The position numbers and the translations under genes are program-made. From Gallionella sp. (GTDB lineage Bacteria > Pseudomonadota > Gammaproteobacteria > Burkholderiales > Gallionellaceae): a stretch of DNA of 64,000 nt. The stretch spans positions 1 to 64,000 of the forward strand of contig JAUSMR010000012.1 of the NCBI GenBank assembly GCA_030645955.1. The letters run 5' to 3'. The notes under the pieces are model-generated. The model was given only the letters and a program-made list of their open reading frames with translations. It was not told the DNA's origin and ran no database searches. Below, piece after piece: positions 8,671-17,155 of the stretch (positions are counted from its first letter, which is position 1; each line of letters begins with the position of its first letter).

Positions 8671-9702
8671 ATGAATGAAAAAGCAAGGCTCCTGAACACC
8701 CTGCTGGGAAAACCCGCCGACCGTGCTCCTTTCATCTGCCCCGGCGGGATGATGAACATGGCGGTGACCGAACTCATGGACGCCGCCGACAGCTGTTGGC
8801 CTGAAGCTCACTCGGACCCCGAAAAGATGGCTCGCCTCACGCTGGCCGCGAACCGCCTCGGCGGCATTGAGAATACCGGGGTTCCTTTCTGCATGACCGT
8901 GGAAGCGGAGGCGATGGGAGCGCAGGTTTACCTCGGCTCGCGTGGAAATGAGCCTCGTGTCACCGAGTATGCCATCGGCAGCCTTGACGAAATTGGCCGT
9001 CTGCGGTCACTCGACCCCGGCAAGGGGCGCGCAAAAGTCTGCGTTGACGCGATACGGATATTAAAGAAAGAAGCGCCCGAAACGCCGGTCATCGCCAACC
9101 TCACCGGTCCGGTGAGCCTGGCTTCCTCACTTATCGATCCGCTAATCTTTTACAAGGGTCTGATTACTGACAGCCAGAAAGTCCACAAGCTGATGCAGAC
9201 CGTCAACGAAAACCTTATCCGGTTTGGCGACGCGCTGGTTGAAGCGGGCGCCGACGTGATCTGCATCGCTGATCCGTCGGCGTCGGGCGAGATATTGGGA
9301 AAAAAGGCTTTTGCCGAGTTTGCCCTGCCGTACATAAACATCCTGGTGAATTACTTTCGGAAAAAACACGGCATCCCGTCCATCGTGCATATTTGCGGCG
9401 ATGTGCGCTGCCTCGGCAGCCTGTTATCCGAGATTGCCGCCGAATCCATCAGCGTGGATGCAATGGTCAGCATCAAAACGCTCAAGGAGCTCGCTCCCGC
9501 CAAAGTGTCGATGGGCAACGTAAGCACCTACTTGCTGGAAAAAGGCGCACCGGATGAGATTAAGAAACACGGCGAACGGTGCATGAGGGGCGGAGTGGGT
9601 ATCCTCGCACCGGCCTGCGGCATCAGCCCCATCACCCCGGTTGCGAATATCAAAGGGCTTTCGAGAGCAGTCTTTGAAGGCAGTTCAGCCGTAAAGATCT
9701 AA
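8671..9702 (+). CDS. MtaA/UroD-family corrinoid methyltransferase 2
   Basis: A 343-residue UroD-superfamily methyltransferase, clearly distinct from the copy at 6935. The zinc motif reads VHICGD (His240, Cys242), with a third ligand candidate Cys316 in APACGIS. GADVICIADPSASGEI near residue 193 is typical of MtaA/MtbA proteins. One of the two MtaA-like enzymes may act on the substrate and the other on the acceptor cofactor, but sequence alone cannot decide. The gene lies 40 bases after the BtuM-like gene and 20 bases before the activase. Confidence 0.85.
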   Translation: MNEKARLLNTLLGKPADRAPFICPGGMMNMAVTELMDAADSCWPEAHSDPEKMARLTLAANRLGGIENTGVPFCMTVEAEAMGAQVYLGSRGNEPRVTEYAIGSLDEIGRLRSLDPGKGRAKVCVDAIRILKKEAPETPVIANLTGPVSLASSLIDPLIFYKGLITDSQKVHKLMQTVNENLIRFGDALVEAGADVICIADPSASGEILGKKAFAEFALPYINILVNYFRKKHGIPSIVHICGDVRCLGSLLSEIAAESISVDAMVSIKTLKELAPAKVSMGNVSTYLLEKGAPDEIKKHGERCMRGGVGILAPACGISPITPVANIKGLSRAVFEGSSAVKI

Positions 9703-9722
9703 TCAGTGTGTAAGGACAGGTG

Positions 9723-11558
9723 ATGGGTAAAGTAGAAATCCGGTTTCTGCCACAAAACAAGGTAGTGGATGCCGCTATCGGCTCCTGCCTCATGCAGGTG
9801 GCGCGAGAAGCCTTTATCGATATTGAGTCGTCATGCAGCGGCAAAGGCACCTGCGGCAAATGCTTGGTCCAGCTTGTTGACGGAAGGGCGGACGAGCCGC
9901 ACCCCGAAGAGATCAAGCATATCAGCGGTGAAAATCTCGCGCAGGGCGTGAGGCTGGCCTGCCGCCTGAAAGTCACCGGTGTGGCCGACTACCAGGTGCT
10001 GGGGGTGGGCGGGAAAAAACACCGCATCCTGTCCGAAGGGCTGATGCCGGAGTTCAACCTGAATCCGAACATCCGCAAGGAATACATCGAGCTTGAAAAG
10101 CCGAAGCTGGAAGACAATCTGGACGACGTTTCGAGGCTGGAACGGGCACTCGGACTCAGCTTTAGCGAAAAACTTCCACTCTCCTTGCTGCAACAAATCC
10201 CCGGCGTGTTGCGGAGCAGCGGGTTCAAGGCAACGCTTGTGTTGGCGGGCGGAGAACTTGTCGGCATCGAACCCGGCGACACCACTTCTCTTTGTTACGG
10301 CGCAGCGGTGGATATCGGCACCACCACGGTGGTGGTCTCCCTGGTAAATCTTGTCACCGGCGAAGAATTGGCCGCGTGCACGATGATCAACCCGCAGAAG
10401 AACCACGGCCTCGACGTGTTGAGCCGCATCCAGCATGTACGGGAATACACGGGCGGGCTTGATGAATTAAGCCGCATGGTGCGGGAATGCATTGATACGC
10501 TGATCACCGAGGCTTGCAAGGATGCGGAGGTGGAGCGGCACAACATTTACGAAATATCGGTGGCAGCGAATTCCACGATGATGCATTTTTTTCTCGGCGT
10601 CGATCCGTCGGGCATTGGAAAATCCCCGTATGTTCCCGCTTTCACAAGGGGAGTGAATGTCGCGGCACAGCAACTGGGACTCGCGATATCGCCTTTCGGT
10701 TCGGTCTACTGCTTGCCGTCCGTATCCGCTTACATCGGGGCGGACATCGTGGCGGGAATTCTCTGCGCGGAACTGGCCGACAAGGATGAGCGTGCGCTTT
10801 TTATCGACATCGGCACCAATGGCGAAATCGCCTTCAGCTCGAAGGGAAAGATATGCTCCTGCTCCACCGCCGCAGGCCCGGCGCTGGAGGGGATGAACAT
10901 AAGCTGCGGCATGCGCGCGGCCAACGGCGCGATTGAAAAAGTATTCATAAACGATGATGTCGAAGTCCACACCATTGGCGGTAAGGCGGCAGTGGGCTTG
11001 TGCGGCAGCGGCATCATCGATGCCGTGGGGGAGCTGATTAAAGCCGGGGTGGTCATGCCATCCGGGCGCTTCGTGAAATTACAGCCGGGAGATACGCCGC
11101 CGTGGGCGCACAGGTTGCAAAGCGGCGATGGCCCGGCGAGCTTCTTACTCAGCGCCGGCAAAAAGGGTTATGGCCCCATTGCGATAACGCAGAAGGACAT
11201 CCGGCAGGTTCAGCTTGCGAAGGGAGCAATACTTTCAGGCATATTGGCGCTGTTAAGCGAGCTCGGCATCGGCCTGCAGGACATTGACCGCGTTTACATT
11301 GCCGGCGCGTTCGGTTTTCATGTGCGCATGGAAAGTTTCGCCCGCTTGGGTGTGATTCCGAAGGAGCTGCTCGACCGCATCAGCCTTATCGGCAATTCGT
11401 CCAAATCCGGCGCTATCCTGTGCCTGCTCTCGAAGGAGAAACGGGAAGAGGCGGCGCGCCTCGCGCGGAAAATAGAATACACCGAGCTGTCGTGCTTTCC
11501 GGATTACGACAAGTTGTTCACCAAGTGTCTTTCATTCCCCAGCGTCGAACCGGCATGA
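9723..11558 (+). CDS. RamA-like ATP-dependent reductive activase of corrinoid proteins
   Basis: A 611-residue protein with an N-terminal 2Fe-2S ferredoxin domain (Cys38, Cys44, Cys47 and Cys80 in the plant-type CxxxxxCxxC...C pattern) joined to an ASKHA ATPase domain of the DUF4445 type; VDIGTTTVVV near residue 200 and IDIGTNGEIA near 361 are the phosphate-binding loops. These enzymes reduce accidentally oxidised Co(II) corrinoid to Co(I) at the cost of ATP, as needed by a corrinoid methyl carrier. A GTG at 9720 directly precedes the ATG at 9723; the ATG sits better behind AAGGACAGG. It overlaps the next gene by 4 bp. Confidence 0.9.
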   Translation: MGKVEIRFLPQNKVVDAAIGSCLMQVAREAFIDIESSCSGKGTCGKCLVQLVDGRADEPHPEEIKHISGENLAQGVRLACRLKVTGVADYQVLGVGGKKHRILSEGLMPEFNLNPNIRKEYIELEKPKLEDNLDDVSRLERALGLSFSEKLPLSLLQQIPGVLRSSGFKATLVLAGGELVGIEPGDTTSLCYGAAVDIGTTTVVVSLVNLVTGEELAACTMINPQKNHGLDVLSRIQHVREYTGGLDELSRMVRECIDTLITEACKDAEVERHNIYEISVAANSTMMHFFLGVDPSGIGKSPYVPAFTRGVNVAAQQLGLAISPFGSVYCLPSVSAYIGADIVAGILCAELADKDERALFIDIGTNGEIAFSSKGKICSCSTAAGPALEGMNISCGMRAANGAIEKVFINDDVEVHTIGGKAAVGLCGSGIIDAVGELIKAGVVMPSGRFVKLQPGDTPPWAHRLQSGDGPASFLLSAGKKGYGPIAITQKDIRQVQLAKGAILSGILALLSELGIGLQDIDRVYIAGAFGFHVRMESFARLGVIPKELLDRISLIGNSSKSGAILCLLSKEKREEAARLARKIEYTELSCFPDYDKLFTKCLSFPSVEPA

Positions 11559-13507
11559 AATACGGAATCGGAATTGATACCGGAGGCACGTTCACCGACA
11601 GCGTAATTGTCGATTTCAACGAACGGCGGCTTGTTTCCAAGGCGAAGGCGTTGACCACCAAGCAGGACTTGCGGATAGGGATACAAAACTCCCTCGCCGC
11701 GCTGGATAACAGCCTGTTTCCCGACGTGAAGCTGGTGTCGCTCTCCACCACGCTTGCCACCAACAGCGTGGTGGAAGGGAAAGGCTCCAGGGTCGGCCTG
11801 ATAATCGCCGTGCCGGATGAAAACAGTTTCAAGCTTCCCGCGAACATCCCGGCGGAGGATGTTGCCGTCATCCGCGGCGCGCACAACCTCGGCGGGGACG
11901 AGACCGCGCCTCTCGATATCGACGCCGCCCACAAGGCGATCCGGCGCATGAAAGACAGGGTGGATGCGTTCGCGGTATCGGGATATTTCAGCATCTACAA
12001 TTCCGCGCAGGAGCTGCAATTGAAGGAGCTGATAGCGAAGGAATGCGGCCATCCGGCTGTCTGCGGCCACGAGCTTTCCAGCGGCGTGGGGATGGTGGAG
12101 CGGGCCGTTACCGCGGCGCTTAACGCAAGCCTGCTCCCCGTCATCGGTGAACTGCTGGACGCGGTGATGCATATCCTGGCGGAAAAGAATATACAGGCTC
12201 CCCTGATGGTGGTGCGCGGTGACGGCTCGCTCATCAGCGAAAAATCGGCGCGGAACAGACCCGTCGAAACAGTCCTGTCCGGCCCCGCAGCAAGCGTGAT
12301 CGGAGCATGCTGGCTCACCGGCCTGAACGACGCGGTGGTGGTGGACATGGGCGGAACCACCACCGACATCGGTGTTATCACCGGTGCCATTCCGGCTGCC
12401 AGCGAGAACGGCGCGGTTGTCGGCGGATGGCGGACGCGCGTGCGGTCGATTGACATGTGGACCGCCGGCCTCGGCGGTGACAGCAGGATACTGGTGAAAT
12501 CGGCGGATGAAATCCATATCGGCCCGCGCCGGGTGGTGCCACTGTCGCTGGCGTCAAGCCAATGCCCGGCGTTGAATGATGCCATGAGAGCGCTGGCCGC
12601 CACGCAGGGCCCGGCGCTGAAGGAGCTCGACCTGGATTTTTTCACGCTGTTGAAAATGCCCCCGTTTGCGGTTGGTAAATATGAGCGGCTGATGCTGGAG
12701 GCGCTGGATGGCAAAGTGCTTCACCGCGCCGACATCGAAAGGATATCCGGACCGTCGGTAAACATAGACCAGTTCGTGAAGCTCGGTTTCGTGGCCGAGG
12801 TCTCCTTTACGCCAACCGACCTGCTTCATGTAAAAGGGGCGCTCCAATTGTGGGATAGCACCTCCTGCGAAGAAGCGATGAAATTTTATGGAAACAAGAC
12901 CGGACTGGACCGGGAAAAACTGATCGCGCTGTTCTTCGATGAAATAATCGCAAAGCTCAAATTCAATATTGCCGCGAAATCTCTGGCGGAAGAAGGGATC
13001 GCGCTGCCCACGCGCGAAAGCCGTGAACTCCTCGGCGGTCTTCTCCGGTTGGACGGCAATGGGGGCATCGCGGCTCGCTTCAGCATGAAAAGGCCGCTGG
13101 TGGCGGTCGGTGCGCCCGTAAAAGCATATTTCCCCCAGGTGGCAAGCGATCTCGGCGCACAACTGGTGGTGCCCGAACACGCGGAAGTGGCCAACGCGGC
13201 GGGAGCCGTTACCGGCCGGGTTACCGCCATGGCGCAGGTTTTCGTAAGACCGCTACGCCCCGTCGGCTTTGCCGTGGTAGCCGCCGATGAACACAAAGTC
13301 TTCGATGATGTTGAACCTGCGATCATTTACGCCGAGCAGATTGCGCGCGCAACAGCGGAGCGCCATGCAACGGAAACCGGCGGGAAAAATCTGGAAACCA
13401 CCGTGCACACCGAAGAAAAATCCGCCCCTCTCGCCAGCGGCTGGGGAAAAACCATTTTTCTGGAGCTCAAAATAACCGCAATGGCCATCGGCCAGCCGTA
13501 CGTATGA
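11555..13507 (+). CDS. Hydantoinase/oxoprolinase (HyuA-type) family protein
   Basis: A 650-residue protein with the HyuA/5-oxoprolinase N-terminal signature YGIGIDTGGTFTDSVI and the second ASKHA loop VVVDMGGTTTDIGVI near residue 266. HyuA relatives perform ATP-dependent ring opening, but homologues are often found inside corrinoid methyltransferase operons next to RamA-like activases and DUF1638 proteins, where their function is not established. ATG 11555 overlaps the activase stop (ATGA), giving tight coupling. No HyuB partner is present, which argues against a classical hydantoinase. Confidence 0.8.
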   Translation: MKYGIGIDTGGTFTDSVIVDFNERRLVSKAKALTTKQDLRIGIQNSLAALDNSLFPDVKLVSLSTTLATNSVVEGKGSRVGLIIAVPDENSFKLPANIPAEDVAVIRGAHNLGGDETAPLDIDAAHKAIRRMKDRVDAFAVSGYFSIYNSAQELQLKELIAKECGHPAVCGHELSSGVGMVERAVTAALNASLLPVIGELLDAVMHILAEKNIQAPLMVVRGDGSLISEKSARNRPVETVLSGPAASVIGACWLTGLNDAVVVDMGGTTTDIGVITGAIPAASENGAVVGGWRTRVRSIDMWTAGLGGDSRILVKSADEIHIGPRRVVPLSLASSQCPALNDAMRALAATQGPALKELDLDFFTLLKMPPFAVGKYERLMLEALDGKVLHRADIERISGPSVNIDQFVKLGFVAEVSFTPTDLLHVKGALQLWDSTSCEEAMKFYGNKTGLDREKLIALFFDEIIAKLKFNIAAKSLAEEGIALPTRESRELLGGLLRLDGNGGIAARFSMKRPLVAVGAPVKAYFPQVASDLGAQLVVPEHAEVANAAGAVTGRVTAMAQVFVRPLRPVGFAVVAADEHKVFDDVEPAIIYAEQIARATAERHATETGGKNLETTVHTEEKSAPLASGWGKTIFLELKITAMAIGQPYV

Positions 13508-13610
13508 AGCGCTCATTTATGGAACATTTTTTGAAACTGATTTCGTGTGGCAAGTTAATGGGGCCGCTTAAGAATGGGTGGCATACCCTGCAATCCTGGA
13601 GTGACCAACC

Positions 13611-14252
13611 ATGAGAATCGGCGTTGTTGCCTGCGACATAATGAAGCTCGAGCTGGACAAGCTATTAAGCAAAACCCCCGGTATCACCGAGGTCATTTAT
13701 CTTGAGGCGGCGCTCCACTGCTATCCGAAAAAGATGAAAGCAACCATCCTGGAAAATGTGAATGCCATCAAGGATAAGGTGGATGTGATCTTCCTCGGCT
13801 ACGGTTTTTGCAATGCGCTGGAAGGGATAGAGGACGAGATCGACATACCGGTAGTGATGCCACAGATGGATGACTGCATCCAGATATTCATGACGCCACA
13901 AAAATATGGCGAAGCAATACGCAAAGAGGTCGGAACCTGGTTCATGAGTCCCGGCTGGGCAGAAATTGGGGTCGAAATGGTTATCAAGGAGAACCATCTG
14001 GACAGGGTCGTGAAATACGGCAAAGACCCGATGGAAATGGCCAAGAGACTTTTTACGCACTACCGGCGCGGACTCTTCATCGATACCGGGGTGGGGAATG
14101 ACGACTACTATATCGGCAAGTCGAACGAGTTTTGCGACGTCTTCTCGCTGACGCTGGAGAAGACGACGGGAACTTCCGCAGTGCTGAAAGAACACCTGGA
14201 AATAACCCAGAAGATCGCCGCAAAAGCGGCAACAGCGCGGGAAAAGGCGTAA
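13611..14252 (+). CDS. DUF1638 protein, copy A
   Basis: A 213-residue protein of DUF1638, a family often encoded beside corrinoid methyltransferases but without a known reaction. Seen here: MRIGVVACDIMKLEL at the start, a conserved MPQMDDCIQIF near residue 83 and GVGNDDYYIGKSNEFCD near 161, with Cys residues that could bind a metal. It follows the HyuA-like gene by 103 bases and probably ends the operon. A paralogue with about four in five residues identical by eye sits on the opposite strand at 26853-27515. Confidence 0.8.
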   Translation: MRIGVVACDIMKLELDKLLSKTPGITEVIYLEAALHCYPKKMKATILENVNAIKDKVDVIFLGYGFCNALEGIEDEIDIPVVMPQMDDCIQIFMTPQKYGEAIRKEVGTWFMSPGWAEIGVEMVIKENHLDRVVKYGKDPMEMAKRLFTHYRRGLFIDTGVGNDDYYIGKSNEFCDVFSLTLEKTTGTSAVLKEHLEITQKIAAKAATAREKA

Positions 14253-14611
14253 GAAACCTGTAATGCTATTTTTAAATTAAACATGCTTTTTTGTAGGGCG
14301 GGTTCCACCCGCCGGATAAAGCTGTCGGGCGGAGCCCGACCTACGAATTAACTTCCTTTTTGAATGGAATATCTTGGTCGCGGGAAGAATGTGAGTGCAT
14401 TTTTTTATAGAGGATACTTGTTTACATCATCAAAGCAATTAATTCCATTTCTCCATCCATAGTGAAATATCGTAGGGTGCATTTTATGCACCAACAGCTA
14501 CGGTGCATAAAATGCACCCTACATTGTTATTGCTGTTTTGAAAGAGAAATGGAATATCAACCAACACGGCAAACAAAAGCTTTTCCGAAAACTCTGAGAG
14601 GAGAACAAATA
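14253..14611. repeat. Non-coding gap with two REP-like palindromes
   Basis: This 359-base gap holds two long hairpins. At 14293-14345 GTAGGGCGGG opens a hairpin-rich unit that ends CCCGACCTAC. At 14472-14492 a 21-base arm (GTAGGGTGCATTTTATGCAC plus C) pairs perfectly with 14502-14522 across a 9-base loop. Both have the look of dispersed REP/BIME repeats bounded by GTAGG...CCTAC. The first may also end transcription of the corrinoid operon, though no T tract follows. The arsM ribosome-binding site GAGAGGAGAAC lies at the right edge. Confidence 0.7.
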
Positions 14612-15442
14612 ATGAAACCCGAAGAAGTCCGTCAAGTGGTGCGGGAACGCTACGGCAAATTTGCGGAATCAGCCGGTCACGCCGAGGATTCATGTTGCAC
14701 TAAGCCGGCTATCAAGGCTTGCTGCGCGCATGAGCAGGCCATCTATAGCGGGTCAGAGCTCTCCTCGGTACCGGAGGTTGCGCGAAATCTTTCGCGCGGT
14801 TGCGGCAACCCGACCGGCTTTGCGAATTTGCAGCCGGGCGAGGCCGTCGTTGACCTCGGTTGCGGAGGCGGCATCGATGTGATCCTGGCTGCGCGCAAGG
14901 TGGGTGCAGGCGGCAAAGTGTACGGGGTCGATTTCACGCTGCAAATGATTGAACAGGCGAAACAGGCTGTGGCGCAGGCCAGCCTGCCGGATCGCAGCGT
15001 CGAGTTTTGCCATGCATCCCTGGAGGACACGACGCTGCCGGACGCCAGTGCCGATGTGGTGATCTCCAATTGCGTCATCAATCTGTGCCCCGACAAAAAC
15101 GCGGTTTATCGAGAGGCGTTTCGCATACTTAAACCGGGCGGGAGGCTCGCCATCTCCGATATCCTGTTGACCGGGCCGATTGACGCAGCGTTGCGCGAGC
15201 GGCTGCAAACGGACTGGGCGGGTTGTACCGGCGGCGCGATACCGGAAGGCGAATACTGGGATACGTTGAAGAACGCGGGATTTTCCGAAATTATAATCGT
15301 CGCACGTCACCTACTCTCCGACCCCGAACTCGACGGGATGGCGTGCTGCCCCGGCAAGGAATACACACCGGCCCCGGCGGGCGATGACTTAAGCCAGGTA
15401 CAAGGCAAAGTGATAAGCGTCAAATTCACCGCAATCAAATAA
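14612..15442 (+). CDS. arsM: Arsenite S-adenosylmethionine methyltransferase (ArsM)
   Basis: A 276-residue class I SAM methyltransferase. SAM motif I is VVDLGCGGGIDVI near residue 79. The ArsM signature Cys residues are visible: an N-terminal cluster (Cys28-Cys29 and Cys37-Cys38), Cys154 in SNCVINL and Cys205 in AGCTGGAIP; in known ArsM proteins the last two plus an N-terminal Cys bind As(III). It methylates arsenite stepwise in the cytosol. ATG 14612 follows GAGAGGAG; longer in-frame starts would run through the palindrome. It stands apart from the other arsenic genes and is followed by a toxin-antitoxin pair. Confidence 0.9.
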   Translation: MKPEEVRQVVRERYGKFAESAGHAEDSCCTKPAIKACCAHEQAIYSGSELSSVPEVARNLSRGCGNPTGFANLQPGEAVVDLGCGGGIDVILAARKVGAGGKVYGVDFTLQMIEQAKQAVAQASLPDRSVEFCHASLEDTTLPDASADVVISNCVINLCPDKNAVYREAFRILKPGGRLAISDILLTGPIDAALRERLQTDWAGCTGGAIPEGEYWDTLKNAGFSEIIIVARHLLSDPELDGMACCPGKEYTPAPAGDDLSQVQGKVISVKFTAIK

Positions 15443-15499
15443 TTCCATTGGCTAGTTGTTCCATCAATAACCCTGTTTTAACCTGATGGATTAATTGGC

Positions 15500-15542
15500 T
15501 TGAATGCCTCGTCAACAGATGGTATAAATCACGGTATATACC
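15500..15542 (+). promoter_or_regulatory. vapBC promoter with overlapping inverted-repeat operator
   Basis: TTGAAT at 15500-15505 and TATAAA at 15523-15528 are 17 bases apart. The -10 element overlaps an inverted repeat, GGTATA (15521-15526) with TATACC (15537-15542). This is the usual arrangement for autoregulation by a VapB-VapC complex. The antitoxin start lies 21 bases downstream behind AAAAGGAG. Confidence 0.55.
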
Positions 15543-15563
15543 AATCAGAAAAGGAGCCTCACT

Positions 15564-15818
15564 ATGCATACCGCCAAGCTTTTTAAGAATGGCCGCAGCC
15601 AGGCTGTGCGTCTGCCGGCCGAGTTTCGCTTCGAAGGCGACGAAGTGTTGATCCGGCGCGATCAAGCTACCGGTGAAGTTATCTTGACTCCGCGCAACCG
15701 GAAATTCGAAGAGTGGATCAAGCTGCGTGACCGCCTGATCGCCGAAGCGCCCGAGGAATTCGAGAGCTTTGAAATACCGCGCGACCCCGCGCCGCCCGTT
15801 GACCGGAATTGGTCATGA
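15564..15818 (+). CDS. vapB: VapB-type antitoxin (AbrB/MazE-like DNA-binding fold)
   Basis: An 84-residue protein. The N-terminal swapped-hairpin AbrB domain is recognisable from [19 protein letters not shown] and the EVLIRRD strand; the C-terminal half ([12 protein letters not shown], then an acidic tail) would wrap the toxin. It binds its own promoter and neutralises VapC. Its TGA overlaps the toxin ATG (ATGA at 15815), the standard coupling for vapBC. Confidence 0.9.
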   Translation: MHTAKLFKNGRSQAVRLPAEFRFEGDEVLIRRDQATGEVILTPRNRKFEEWIKLRDRLIAEAPEEFESFEIPRDPAPPVDRNWS

Positions 15819-16372
15819 GCATCGCGCATCCCTATATGCTGGACACCAACGCCGCGTCCACGCTGATTCGCGGGCGCGTCAGCGAGGGTTTGCAGAACTT
15901 GCTGATGGAACACAGCGCCTGCGTTTCCGTGATCACCGAAGCGGAGCTGCGTTTCGGCGTGAAGCGGAGGCCGGATGCCACCCGGCTGGCAAAAGCCGTC
16001 GAAGCTTTCTTGCAGGACACACCGGTATTGCCGTGGACATCCTCCACCGCGCACGCCTATGCCGAATTGCGCACCCACATGGAAACCCAGGGCATCGGCC
16101 TGTCGGCCATGGATATGCTGATTGCCGCCCATGCCATTGCCGCAGGCTGCACGCTGCTCAGCGCCGACCGCGCCTTTATGCAAGTGCCCGATCTGCGCGT
16201 GATCGACTGGTCCTCAAACAGTGCTGCAACACCCGCACAGAAAGTGCGCGACAAGCTTGCCCGTGCAGGCATCACAACACGCGATATTAAAGATGCCATC
16301 GCTCAGACTCGAACCGCTGGGCGACATGCGGCCCCAAAAACCAAAGCCGTAAAAAAAGCCAAAGCGAAGTAG
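15815..16372 (+). CDS. vapC: VapC-type PIN-domain ribonuclease toxin with C-terminal extension
   Basis: A 185-residue protein. The PIN domain fills about residues 1-135, with acidic residues in MLDTNAAS (Asp10), [19 protein letters not shown] and SADRAF arranged as in Mg-dependent VapC endoribonucleases. VapC toxins are normally about 130-140 residues; this one has roughly 50 more, containing [20 protein letters not shown] and a Lys/Ala-rich tail [11 protein letters not shown]. The extension looks like a helix-turn-helix-sized module plus a basic nucleic-acid-binding tail and is of unknown function. ATG 15815 was chosen over TTG 15809 because of the ATGA overlap. Confidence 0.85.
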   Translation: MSIAHPYMLDTNAASTLIRGRVSEGLQNLLMEHSACVSVITEAELRFGVKRRPDATRLAKAVEAFLQDTPVLPWTSSTAHAYAELRTHMETQGIGLSAMDMLIAAHAIAAGCTLLSADRAFMQVPDLRVIDWSSNSAATPAQKVRDKLARAGITTRDIKDAIAQTRTAGRHAAPKTKAVKKAKAK

Positions 16373-16485
16373 GCGGCACGCCACTCGCTTTTCGCTGAAG
16401 CTGAACCCATGACCACAAATCGACTCCGAACTTTTCATCCAAAGACCGCCAGGGAATATTGGCAAGATTGGAAAAGGAGACAAAC

Positions 16486-16818
16486 ATGAACAAAAAAATA
16501 AAAGCAGCGGTATCACACCATGAACGCGAAGTGGCCGAACTGCGCGCAGATCGCGAGCTGGCTGTCGAATATCTCAAAGCCGCCATGGAATCGCTCGACG
16601 ACCCGGATGATCGTGCAGCAGGACTACTCGCACTGCGCACCGTTGCGGAAGCGTATGGCGGCCTTGGGGCAGTTGCGGCTGAAGCCGGGATCAGCCGCGA
16701 AACACTGTATCGCACACTCTCTGCCAAGGGCAACCCGACACTGAAAACGCTGCTTGCTGTACTGAAAGCCGTGGGTATGAAACTCTCGGTAGAGCCAGAC
16801 CAGCACGCTGCGGCATAA
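16486..16818 (+). CDS. Addiction-module antidote protein (HigA-type HTH)
   Basis: A 110-residue HTH protein of the putative addiction-module antidote family: LGAVAAEAGISRETLYRTLSAKGNPTLKTLLAVLKAVG is a full helix-turn-helix of this type in the C-terminal half, preceded by a charged helical region. No RelE-like toxin of normal size is found beside it. The reading frame just upstream (16409-16489, 26 codons) overlaps the start by ATGA but is not recognisable as a toxin. It is probably an orphan antidote, left next to vapBC and the RIT insertion. Confidence 0.75.
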   Translation: MNKKIKAAVSHHEREVAELRADRELAVEYLKAAMESLDDPDDRAAGLLALRTVAEAYGGLGAVAAEAGISRETLYRTLSAKGNPTLKTLLAVLKAVGMKLSVEPDQHAAA

Positions 16819-17001
16819 GCCGGAAAATTATTTCGAACACGACCCGTTTAATTCGTCCAATTTCGGTTAAGCGGCGGTTGTGAGTATCCGCTTCCCAGCA
16901 AGCAATTTTGAAACATGCAGTTCTGCTGAGTGCTAGAAGCGGAAGCACATGCTGATAGCTGGGATAGTCGGTTCATCGGCCTTATGTGAAGCTTCACATA
17001 A
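16819..17001. other. Left flank of the RIT element with a 34-bp perfect palindrome
   Basis: No gene is seen between the antidote gene and the RIT element. The notable feature is a perfect 34-base palindrome at 16975-17008, centred on GTGAAGCTTCAC, whose right arm runs into the first bases of the left terminal repeat (17002 onward). RIT elements are reported to lie at or in palindromes, so this may be the insertion target or part of the element end. Confidence 0.6.
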
Positions 17002-17155
17002 GGCCGATTATGCACAGTTCTCGATTATGTGAAGTTTGGGATCGAATTGTGCTGAGAGGTAGGATGTAAGCGGCAAGGCAGGGTTTGATGCAAATGTAAG
17101 CTGGACATAATTTCTGCGGTAGTCTGAAGTAGTAGTCCCACTTCAGGAGACTATT

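Noticed and set aside
11504..12517. 337-codon open frame antisense to the HyuA-like gene
   Set aside because: Low-complexity His/Arg-rich composition, no start signal, and complete overlap with a well-supported gene.
14293..14522. CRISPR array
   Set aside because: The repeats are inverted palindromes with only one copy each, not regularly spaced direct repeats, and no cas gene is present.
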